In this document: positions 27,494 through 35,065 of the stretch, in pieces
Numbering within the stretch: position 1 is the stretch's first letter
Layout: the number at the start of each line of letters is the position of its first letter
The notes under the pieces: generated by a model
Databases searched by the model: none
Seen by the model: the letters and a program-made list of their open reading frames with translations, nothing else
What the model was told of the DNA's origin: nothing
Source of the DNA: Palsa-504 sp963819785
GTDB taxonomy: Bacteria > Actinomycetota > Actinomycetes > Streptosporangiales > Streptosporangiaceae
NCBI GenBank assembly: GCA_963819785.1
Contig: CAWFXW010000024.1
Location: forward strand, 124,001-188,000
Length of the DNA stretch: 64,000 nt
Direction: 5' to 3'
Program-made: the position numbers and the translations under genes

Positions 27494-28051
27494 TTGGACG
27501 AACGGGACGTGGGATCTGCCCTCAAGGAGGTCCTCATCACCGCTGACCAGCTCCAGGCCCGCATCAGCGAGCTGGCGGCCCAGATCGACGCCGACTACGC
27601 AGGCCGTGACCTGCTGCTGGTCGGCGTGCTGAAGGGCGCGGTCATGGTCATGGCCGATCTGTCCCGGGCCATGCACCTGCCGGTCCAGATGGACTGGATG
27701 GCGATCTCCTCCTACGGCTCGGGCACCAAGTCCTCCGGCGTGGTGCGGATCCTGAAGGACCTGGACACCGACATCACCGGCCGCCACGTGCTCATCGTGG
27801 AGGACATCGTGGACTCCGGCCTCACCCTGTCCTGGCTGGCCGGGAACCTGCAGTCGCGCTCGCCTGCCTCGCTGGCGGTGTGCGCCATGCTCCGCAAGCC
27901 GGGGTCGGCGCAGATGCACGTGCACGTGGCGTACACCGGATTCGATATCGGGGACGAGTTCGTGGTCGGCTACGGTCTGGACTACGTCCAGCGCTACCGC
28001 AACCTGCCCTTCATCGGCACGCTGGCCCCGGCGGTATACCGGGGCAGCTAG
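27494..28051 (+). CDS. hpt: Hypoxanthine phosphoribosyltransferase
   Basis: Salvages hypoxanthine/guanine with PRPP. 185 residues from TTG 27494, one base after the tilS stop and preceded by AGAGGAAG. The PRPP-binding loop VLIVEDIVDSGLTL is near residue 100, and SSYGSGT and the C-terminal DYVQRYRNLPFIG are typical. The tilS-hpt-ftsH order is standard in actinobacteria. Confidence 0.96.
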   Translation: MDERDVGSALKEVLITADQLQARISELAAQIDADYAGRDLLLVGVLKGAVMVMADLSRAMHLPVQMDWMAISSYGSGTKSSGVVRILKDLDTDITGRHVLIVEDIVDSGLTLSWLAGNLQSRSPASLAVCAMLRKPGSAQMHVHVAYTGFDIGDEFVVGYGLDYVQRYRNLPFIGTLAPAVYRGS

Positions 28052-28271
28052 GCTGGCCCCCGCAGGAAACGGCAGGGGAACACAATCCGCTGGGAGAAGC
28101 GTTCACCCTCAAGGTGCGGCGCCTGAGGCGGTGTACCGTCGTAAATTATGCCTCGCATACCGCCGGAAGGCGGGCTGGGAGGACGGAAGATGTGGCCATC
28201 CCGCCGGAGGTCGACGGGAGTGTGAGGCTGGTCAGGAGGGAACGGCCCCGAGCCGACGGGACCGCTCATCG

Positions 28272-30341
28272 ATGGAGCTAAGGCGCTTTCTCAGAGCCCC
28301 GCTGCTGCTGATTGTGGTCGCGGTGCTCCTCTTGCTTTTCGTGCTCGACTACGCCAATTCGGGGAGTTCTTACCAGCAGGCAGACACCTCGGAGATCGTC
28401 AGCCTCATCAACCAAGGCCAGGTCAAGAGCGCGGTAATCACCGACAAGAACCAGACGATCCAGATCACGACCAAGAAGACGGTCCAGGTCGGGACCGAGA
28501 GCGGTACGCAGTTCCAGGCCTCGTGGGTCTCCGGTCAGGGCCTGCAGCTCGCCAACGACCTGCAGAATCAGGTCAGCAAGGGCACCCTGACCAACGGGTA
28601 CACGGTCAGCATCCCCAAGAGCAACGCCATCCTTGACCTGCTGCCGACCGCGTTCATCTACCTGATCATCTTCCTGCTGTTCTTCTTCATGCTGTCGCAG
28701 ATGCAGGGCGGCGGCTCGCGGGTCATGAACTTCGGCAAGTCGCGCGCCAAGCTGATCACCAAGGACACGCCCAAGACCACGTTCGCCGACGTCGCGGGCG
28801 CGGACGAGGCCATCGAGGAACTCCAGGAGATCAAGGAGTTCCTGCAGAACCCGGCCAAGTTCCAGGCCATCGGAGCCAAGATCCCCAAGGGCGTGCTGCT
28901 CTACGGCCCGCCCGGCACCGGCAAGACGCTGCTGGCCCGGGCCGTGGCCGGCGAGGCCGGCGTGCCGTTCTACTCGATCTCGGGCTCGGACTTCGTCGAG
29001 ATGTTCGTCGGTGTCGGCGCCTCCCGGGTCCGTGACCTGTTCGAGCAGGCCAAGGCGAACGCTCCGGCGATCGTGTTCGTGGACGAGATCGACGCCGTGG
29101 GCCGGCACCGCGGCGCGGGCCTCGGCGGCGGGCACGACGAGCGCGAGCAGACGCTGAACCAGATGCTGGTCGAGCTGGACGGGTTCGACACCAAGGGCGG
29201 CGTGATCGTGATCGCGGCCACCAACCGGCCGGACATCCTCGACCCGGCGCTGCTGCGCCCGGGCCGGTTCGACCGCCAGATCGTGGTCGCCCAGCCGGAC
29301 CTGGCCGGCCGCCGGGGCATCCTCAAGGTGCACGCGCGCGGCAAGCCCATCGCGCCGGACACGGACCTGGACATCATCGCCCGCCGGACGCCCGGCTTCA
29401 CCGGCGCCGACCTGGCCAACGTGATCAACGAGGGCGCGCTGCTGACCGCGCGGGCCAACGGCAAGCAGATCAGCATGGCCGCGCTCGAGGAGGCCATCGA
29501 CCGGGTCATGGCCGGCCCGGAGCGAAAGAGCGTGCTGCTGTCGGAGCGGGAGCGCAAGGTCATCGCCTACCACGAGGGCGGCCACGCCCTGGTCGGCCAC
29601 GCCATGCCGAACGCCGACCCGGTGCACAAGGTGACGATCATCCCGCGCGGCCGCGCGCTGGGCTACACCGCGGCGCTGCCGACCGAGGACAAGTTCCTGG
29701 TCTCCCGGGCCGAGATGCTCGACCAGCTGGCCATGCTCCTGGGCGGGCGGACCGCCGAGGAGCTCATCTTCCACGAGCCGACCACCGGTGCCGCCAACGA
29801 CATCGAGAAGGCCACCCACATCGCCCGCGGCATGATCACCGAGTACGGCATGAGCGAGCGGCTGGGCGCGCGCAAGTTCGGCACCGGGGACGGCGAGCCG
29901 TTCCTGGGCCGGGACATGTCGCACGGCCGGGACTACTCCGAGGAGATCGCCTCCTCGATCGACGAGGAGATCCGGCGGCTGATCGAGTCGGCCCACGACG
30001 AGGCCTGGGAGGTGCTGGTCGAGTACCGCGACGTGCTCGACGCGCTGGTGCTGCGGCTGCTGGAGAAGGAGACCGTGGCCCGGGCCGAGGTCCTGGAGAT
30101 CTTCGCGCCGGTGGTCAAGCGGCCGTCCCGCGGCTCGTACACCGGCTACGGCAAGCGGCTGCCCTCGGACCGCCCGCCGATCATGTCGCCGAAGGAGCTC
30201 GCCCTGGCGGCCGCCGACGGCGGCACCGGGACCGGCCTGTCCCTGCCCGCGAACGGCCAGGGCAACGGCCAGGCCATGGGCTATAACCCGGCGAGCGCCA
30301 GCCCCGCAAGCAACGGCGACGAGCCCAGCGACAACGGATGA
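28272..30341 (+). CDS. ftsH: ATP-dependent membrane zinc protease FtsH
   Basis: FtsH degrades membrane and short-lived proteins. 689 residues from ATG 28272. Two transmembrane helices lie at about 9-27 (LLLIVVAVLLLLFVLDY) and 125-145 (FIYLIIFLLFFFMLS), enclosing an extracellular domain. The AAA domain has Walker A GPPGTGKT near 220 and Walker B IVFVDEIDAVG. The protease site is HEGGH near 437. The Gly/Ser/Asn-rich tail is variable. The last four bases overlap the folE start (ATGA), implying coupling. Confidence 0.97.
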   Translation: MELRRFLRAPLLLIVVAVLLLLFVLDYANSGSSYQQADTSEIVSLINQGQVKSAVITDKNQTIQITTKKTVQVGTESGTQFQASWVSGQGLQLANDLQNQVSKGTLTNGYTVSIPKSNAILDLLPTAFIYLIIFLLFFFMLSQMQGGGSRVMNFGKSRAKLITKDTPKTTFADVAGADEAIEELQEIKEFLQNPAKFQAIGAKIPKGVLLYGPPGTGKTLLARAVAGEAGVPFYSISGSDFVEMFVGVGASRVRDLFEQAKANAPAIVFVDEIDAVGRHRGAGLGGGHDEREQTLNQMLVELDGFDTKGGVIVIAATNRPDILDPALLRPGRFDRQIVVAQPDLAGRRGILKVHARGKPIAPDTDLDIIARRTPGFTGADLANVINEGALLTARANGKQISMAALEEAIDRVMAGPERKSVLLSERERKVIAYHEGGHALVGHAMPNADPVHKVTIIPRGRALGYTAALPTEDKFLVSRAEMLDQLAMLLGGRTAEELIFHEPTTGAANDIEKATHIARGMITEYGMSERLGARKFGTGDGEPFLGRDMSHGRDYSEEIASSIDEEIRRLIESAHDEAWEVLVEYRDVLDALVLRLLEKETVARAEVLEIFAPVVKRPSRGSYTGYGKRLPSDRPPIMSPKELALAAADGGTGTGLSLPANGQGNGQAMGYNPASASPASNGDEPSDNG

Positions 30342-31006
30342 CGCGGAGCACGTCACTGTCCCGGGCGAACGAGGCGAACGAGGCGAACGGGCGGCCGTCC
30401 CCGAACGGCAAGGCGGACGGCCGACCCGACCGGGGCCAGGAGTTCGACCAGCCTCGCATCGAGGCTGCGGTCCGGGAGATCCTGCTCGCCATCGGCGAGG
30501 ACCCGGACCGCGACGGCCTGCGCGACACGCCCGCCCGGGTCGCGCGGGCCTACGCCGAGCAGTTCGCGGGCCTGCGCCAGCGTCCCGAGGACGTGCTCAC
30601 CACGGTGTTCGACGAGAGCCACGACGAGATGGTCATCGTCCGCGACATCGAGGTCTACGGCACCTGCGAGCATCACCTGGTCCCGTTCGTCGGGGTGGCC
30701 CACATCGGCTACATCCCGAACGTCAAGGGCCAGATCACCGGGCTGTCCAAGCTGGCCCGGCTGGTCGACGTGTACGCCCGCCGGCCGCAGGTCCAGGAGC
30801 GGATGACCTGCCAGATCGCGGACGCCCTGATGGACACCCTGGAACCGCGCGGGGTGGTCGTAGTCATCGAGGCCGAACACCTCTGCATGACCATGCGCGG
30901 CGTCCGCAAGCCCGGCGCCCGGACCGTGACCTCCGCGGTCCGCGGGTCCTTCCGGGACACCGTGACCAGGGCCGAGGCCATGAGCCTGATCTACGGCCAT
31001 CACTGA
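30338..31006 (+). CDS. folE: GTP cyclohydrolase I
   Basis: First enzyme of folate synthesis (GTP to dihydroneopterin triphosphate). 222 residues. The first 35 are a disordered leader with NEANEANG encoded by a 9-bp repeat. The core has the zinc ligands in TCEHHLVPF and HLCMTMRGV and the signature GYIPNVKGQITGLSK. It overlaps ftsH by four bases. folP lies 2.1 kb downstream, separated by the MprF-like gene. Confidence 0.97.
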   Translation: MTRSTSLSRANEANEANGRPSPNGKADGRPDRGQEFDQPRIEAAVREILLAIGEDPDRDGLRDTPARVARAYAEQFAGLRQRPEDVLTTVFDESHDEMVIVRDIEVYGTCEHHLVPFVGVAHIGYIPNVKGQITGLSKLARLVDVYARRPQVQERMTCQIADALMDTLEPRGVVVVIEAEHLCMTMRGVRKPGARTVTSAVRGSFRDTVTRAEAMSLIYGHH

Positions 31007-31062
31007 ACCGGGAATTAACTCCGCGTCAACGCTGAACTGAAAGGCTCGCCGCGTCGTCTAAA

Positions 31063-31102
31063 GGGGGGAGAGCCACCCCCCCGGTGCTTCCCCCTGAGCA
31101 CC
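31063..31102 (+). terminator. Tandem hairpins after folE
   Basis: GGGGGG (31063-31068) pairs with the C run at 31076-31082. Next to it GGTGCT (31083-31088) pairs with AGCACC (31097-31102). There is no U tract, as usual in actinomycetes. They probably end the dacB-to-folE transcript or attenuate the next gene. Confidence 0.45.
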
Positions 31103-31263
31103 CCGCCGATCCCCCGGGGCCGCCGGTGACCCTCAAGGTAAATGACCCGTATTAACGGGGCGGTACCAGGCTCTGTACTAAAGCCGTACTAAGTCCGTCC
31201 CGCTGACCGGGACCGTTGCCTAGGCTTGGGAGGTACCGTGAAAGCAGGACGCGAGGCGACACG

Positions 31264-33138
31264 ATGACTACACTGACGCACCGTGATCTAGGGCCTGACA
31301 AGAGAGCCGCGCAGATGAGCGACAGCGACGAAGCTGTACCCGCGAACGGCGCTGCCAAGGGGGGCGACCGGCCCAGGGAGCCGCACACCGATCCCGTTGA
31401 CCGCCGCCGCCAGCACGCCTGGGTGCCGGGCAGCGCCGCGCTGCTGACCTGGCTCATCGGCCTGTCCGACATCCTGGCCATCTTCCGGCCCGACCTGGTG
31501 CACAAGCTGCACAAGATCAACTACCTGGTGCCGGGCACGCTGACCACGGTCACCCGCAGCGCCGAGGTCATCATCGGGCTGCTGCTGCTGATGCTGGCCC
31601 ACGGGCTGCGCCGCCGCAAGCGGCGCGCCTGGCAGGCCGTGGCCGCGCTGCTCGCCTTCGACATCGCCATCCACTGCACCAATGCGCACCGGATCCCCAC
31701 CACGGTCGTCGCGGCCATCCTGCTGATCGCGCTGCTGTATTTCCGGAACCAGTTCTACGCCGAGGGCGACCCGCGGACCCGGTGGCGGGCGCTATGGGTG
31801 TTCGGCGGCCTGGTCGTAGCCGACGTGGTGATCGGCTGCACGTACATCCTGCTGGCCCAGCACCTGCGGACCAACTACTCGCTCGGCCAGCGGGTCCAGG
31901 AGGCGCTGTGGGGCCTGGTCGGGGTGTCCGGCCCGGTCCAGTGGCTGCCCGAGGGGCGCGGCGACCTGTTCGCCATCATGGCCGGCGCGCTGGGCATCTT
32001 CACCGTGGTCGTCACCGTCTACCTGTTCCTGCGCCCGGCCGAGCCGCGCGCCCGGCTGGGCCTGGCCGACGCGGCGCGGGTCCGGGATCTGCTCGCCAGG
32101 CACGGCGACCGGGACTCGCTCGGCTACTTCGCGCTGCGCGACGACAAGAGCGTGATCTGGTCGCCGACCGGCAAGGCGTGCGTCTGCTACCGCGTGGTGT
32201 CCGGCGTCATGCTGGCCAGCGGCGACCCGATCGGCGACCCCGAGGCCTGGCCCGGCGCCATCGGCCCGTTCCTGGACGAGGCGGCCCGGCACGCCTGGGC
32301 CCCGGCCGTGATGGGCTGCAGCGAACTCGGCGCCGAGGTGTGGTGCCGCGAGGGCAACCTGACCGCCCTGGAACTCGGCGACGAGGCCGTGGTCAACGTG
32401 GCCGACTTCAGCCTGGCCGGCCGCTCCATGCGGAACGTCAGGCAGATGGTCAACCGGGTGGCCAAGAACGGCTACACCGCCGAGGTCCGCCGGATCTCCG
32501 ACATCCCGCAACGCGAGATCGACGCCATCGTGCGGACCGCCGACTCCTGGCGCGGCGGCGGGACCGAGCGCGGCTTCTCGATGGCCCTGGGCCGGATCGG
32601 CGCCCCCGGCGACGAGAACTGCGTGCTCGCCACGGCCACCGAGAACGGCGTGGTCCGGGCCGTGCTGCAACTGGTCCCGTGGGGTACCGACGGCCTGTCC
32701 CTGGACCTCATGCGCCGCGACAAGGCCGCTCAGCCCGGGCTGAACGACTTCCTTATCGCCGAGACGATCAAGGCCGCCCCCGGCCTCGGGGTAAAGCGGA
32801 TCTCGCTGAACTTCGCGGTGTTCCGCGCCGCCCTGGAACGCGGCGAGCGGATCGGCGCCGGCCCGGTCCTGAAGGCCTGGCGGTCGGTGCTGATCTTCCT
32901 GTCCAAGTGGTTCCAGATCGAGTCGCTGTACAAGTTCAACGCCAAGTTCTGCCCGGTCTGGCAGCCGCGGTTCTTCGTGTTCCCGAGCACCAGGGACGCG
33001 CCCCGGATCGCGGTCGCCGCCCTGGAGGCCGAGGCGTTCCTGGTCTGGCCCCGGCTCGAGCTGCGCCGCATCGCCCGCAAGCTGGGCCTGTCCAAGGCCG
33101 GCCGCCAGCTGCGCCGCGGGCCGGCACCCCAGCGGTGA
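31264..33138 (+). CDS. MprF-like phosphatidylglycerol lysyltransferase-domain membrane protein
   Basis: 624 residues from ATG 31264. Residues about 60-270 contain six or seven hydrophobic helices. The rest is a DUF2156/LPG-synthetase double GNAT-like domain (MLASGDPIGDPEAW, LSLDLMRRDKAAQPGLNDFL, KRISLNFAVFRAA). Such proteins transfer an amino acid from aminoacyl-tRNA to phosphatidylglycerol, lowering membrane charge; mycobacterial LysX carries the same part fused to a lysyl-tRNA synthetase, absent here. Which amino acid is used cannot be told. Its stop overlaps the folP start (GTGA), so it is coupled to the folate genes. Confidence 0.88.
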   Translation: MTTLTHRDLGPDKRAAQMSDSDEAVPANGAAKGGDRPREPHTDPVDRRRQHAWVPGSAALLTWLIGLSDILAIFRPDLVHKLHKINYLVPGTLTTVTRSAEVIIGLLLLMLAHGLRRRKRRAWQAVAALLAFDIAIHCTNAHRIPTTVVAAILLIALLYFRNQFYAEGDPRTRWRALWVFGGLVVADVVIGCTYILLAQHLRTNYSLGQRVQEALWGLVGVSGPVQWLPEGRGDLFAIMAGALGIFTVVVTVYLFLRPAEPRARLGLADAARVRDLLARHGDRDSLGYFALRDDKSVIWSPTGKACVCYRVVSGVMLASGDPIGDPEAWPGAIGPFLDEAARHAWAPAVMGCSELGAEVWCREGNLTALELGDEAVVNVADFSLAGRSMRNVRQMVNRVAKNGYTAEVRRISDIPQREIDAIVRTADSWRGGGTERGFSMALGRIGAPGDENCVLATATENGVVRAVLQLVPWGTDGLSLDLMRRDKAAQPGLNDFLIAETIKAAPGLGVKRISLNFAVFRAALERGERIGAGPVLKAWRSVLIFLSKWFQIESLYKFNAKFCPVWQPRFFVFPSTRDAPRIAVAALEAEAFLVWPRLELRRIARKLGLSKAGRQLRRGPAPQR

Positions 33139-34016
33139 CCGCCCTGCCCGGGCTGCCGGCGCGTGATCGCTGCCTGGTCATGGGCGTGGTGAACGTGACG
33201 CCGGACTCGTTCTCCGACGGCGGCCAGTGGTTCGGGGCGGACGCGGCCATCAAGCACGGCCTGGACCTGGTCGCGCAGGGCGCCGACATCGTGGACGTGG
33301 GCGGCGAGTCCACCCGTCCCGGCGCCCAGCGGGTCTCCGAGAACGAGGAACTGAGCCGGATCGGCCCGGTCGTCACCGAACTGGTGAAGGCCGGGGTGCC
33401 GGTCTCCGTCGACACCATGCGCGCCGCCGTCGCCGAGTTCGCGGTCAGCCACGGGGCGGTGCTGGTCAACGACGTGAGCGGCGGCCTGGCCGACCCGCAG
33501 ATGGCGCGCCTGGTGGCCGGGGCCGGGGTGTCCTACGTGGTGGTGCACTGGCGCGGGCACAGCCACGACATGTACTCCCGGGCCGTCTACGCCGACGTGG
33601 TGGCCGAGGTCCGCGACGAGCTCACCGCCCGGATCGACGCGGTGGTGGCGGCCGGGGTCGACCCGGACCGCATCGTGGTCGACCCGGGCCTGGGGTTCGG
33701 GAAACGCCCGGAGCACAACTGGCCGCTGCTGACGCACCTGCCCGACCTCGGCCGCCTCGGCGGGCGCACGTTCCCGGTCCTGGCCGGCGCGTCCCGCAAG
33801 CGCTTCCTGAGCCTGCTGCTGGCCGGACCCGAAGGCCCGGACGGCACGCCGCGCTCGTTCGACGGCTGCGACGAGGCCACCGTGGCCATCTCCGCCCTGG
33901 CCGCCGCCGCGGGGGCGTGGTGCGTGCGCGTGCACCAGGTGCCGGCCAACGCCGACGCGGTGCGGGTCGCGGCCGCCTGGCGGGCCGCCTCGGTCGTCGG
34001 GTCCGGCCCGGACTGA
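33135..34016 (+). CDS. folP: Dihydropteroate synthase
   Basis: Joins p-aminobenzoate to dihydropterin pyrophosphate; target of sulfonamides. 293 residues from GTG 33135 within GTGA. It shows GVVNVTPDSFSDGG at the N-terminus, GGESTRPG, VLVNDVSGG, DPGLGFGKRPEHNW and GASRKRFL. folK follows after 2 bases; the usual folB is missing between them. Confidence 0.97.
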   Translation: MTALPGLPARDRCLVMGVVNVTPDSFSDGGQWFGADAAIKHGLDLVAQGADIVDVGGESTRPGAQRVSENEELSRIGPVVTELVKAGVPVSVDTMRAAVAEFAVSHGAVLVNDVSGGLADPQMARLVAGAGVSYVVVHWRGHSHDMYSRAVYADVVAEVRDELTARIDAVVAAGVDPDRIVVDPGLGFGKRPEHNWPLLTHLPDLGRLGGRTFPVLAGASRKRFLSLLLAGPEGPDGTPRSFDGCDEATVAISALAAAAGAWCVRVHQVPANADAVRVAAAWRAASVVGSGPD

Positions 34017-34018
34017 CC

Positions 34019-34525
34019 ATGCGGGCGCGCGCGGTGCTGTCGGTGGGCGCCAACCTGGGTGACCGGCTGGGTACCCTTCAGGAATGCGTGCAAGCCATCG
34101 GCGGGCTCCGGGAGACTGACGTGCTGGCCATCTCCCCGGTCTACGAGACGGCCCCGGTGGGCGGACCGCCGCAGCCGGACTACCTGAACGCGGTGCTGCT
34201 GATCCAGACCGGCCTGCCGCCCCGCGACCTGCTCGACGCGATCCACGCCATCGAGGCCGGCTTCGGCCGGGTCCGGGCCGAACGGTTCGGCCCGCGCACG
34301 CTCGACATCGATATCATCAGCTACCAAGGCCAGGTCAGCGACGACCCCGAGCTGACCCTGCCGCACCCGCGGGCGCACGAGCGCCTGTTCGTTCTGCTTC
34401 CCTGGTCTGATCTTGACCCCGGGGCCGAACTCCCCGGCCGCGGCCCCGTCGCCGCCCTCCTGGCCGGCCTGGACCGGGCCGGCGTCCGCGAGGTCCCGGC
34501 CGCGGTCCTGCGAGGCCGGTCATGA
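34019..34525 (+). CDS. folK: HPPK (6-hydroxymethyl-dihydropterin pyrophosphokinase)
   Basis: Activates the pterin for FolP. 168 residues from ATG 34019. Motifs: SVGANLGDR, PVYETAPVGGPPQPDYLN, RFGPRTLDIDII and LPHPRAHERLFVL. The stop overlaps the next start (ATGA). No folB-like aldolase region is fused to it. Confidence 0.96.
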   Translation: MRARAVLSVGANLGDRLGTLQECVQAIGGLRETDVLAISPVYETAPVGGPPQPDYLNAVLLIQTGLPPRDLLDAIHAIEAGFGRVRAERFGPRTLDIDIISYQGQVSDDPELTLPHPRAHERLFVLLPWSDLDPGAELPGRGPVAALLAGLDRAGVREVPAAVLRGRS

Positions 34526-34992
34526 AGCCGACCCGGACGTCCACGCTGGCGATCGTGGCCGTGGTCGGAGCGGTGGCCAGCTGGCTGCTGCTGCACTCGG
34601 TCTACACCAAGCTGCCGCCGCTGCCCTGGACCGGCGTGCCCGCGCTCCTGGTGGCCGCCTTCGCCGAGGCCTGGACCGGCCGGGACCTGCAGAACCGGAT
34701 CGCGGGCCAGCGCGGGCTCAAGCCCGTCGCGCCGCTGTTCGTGTCCCGGATGGTGGCCCTGGCCAAGGCCAGTGCGCTGGCCAGCGCGGCCATCGCGGGC
34801 TTGGCCGCCGGGTTCGTCATCTACCTGAGCGGCCAGCTGAACGCGCCGGTGCCGCGCCAGGACGCGCTGACCGCGGCGATCACCCTGGCGGCCGCGGTGG
34901 TCCTGGCCTGCGCCGCGCTCTACCTCGAGTACTGCTGCCGGGTACCGGACCGCAAGGACCCGGACCGCACCGACGAGGGTGCCCGTCTTTAG
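34522..34992 (+). CDS. DUF3180 membrane protein
   Basis: 156 residues with four hydrophobic helices (about 7-26, 37-50, 84-106, 118-138) and conserved VSRMVALAKASALASA. DUF3180 proteins follow folK in most actinobacteria; function unknown. Overlaps folK by four bases. Confidence 0.92.
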   Translation: MKPTRTSTLAIVAVVGAVASWLLLHSVYTKLPPLPWTGVPALLVAAFAEAWTGRDLQNRIAGQRGLKPVAPLFVSRMVALAKASALASAAIAGLAAGFVIYLSGQLNAPVPRQDALTAAITLAAAVVLACAALYLEYCCRVPDRKDPDRTDEGARL

Positions 34993-34999
34993 ATTTCTC

Positions 35000-35014
35000 C
35001 CGAACGGGCCGTGG
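35000..35014. repeat. Dispersed 15-mer CCGAACGGGCCGTGG, copy 2
   Basis: Lies 8 bp after the DUF3180 stop, preceded by AGATTTCTC. Identical to 460-474 and 60023-60037. Confidence 0.5.
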
Positions 35015-35065
35015 CGCGTGCCCGCCGCCTTCGCACGCGCCCGCCCGGCCCGTCCAGTCCCGCGG

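Noticed and set aside
31782..34525. Extended plus-strand frames upstream of folP and folK
   Set aside because: The upstream parts are shadows of the MprF-like and folP genes; starts with GTGA and ATG at 33135 and 34019 fit the families.
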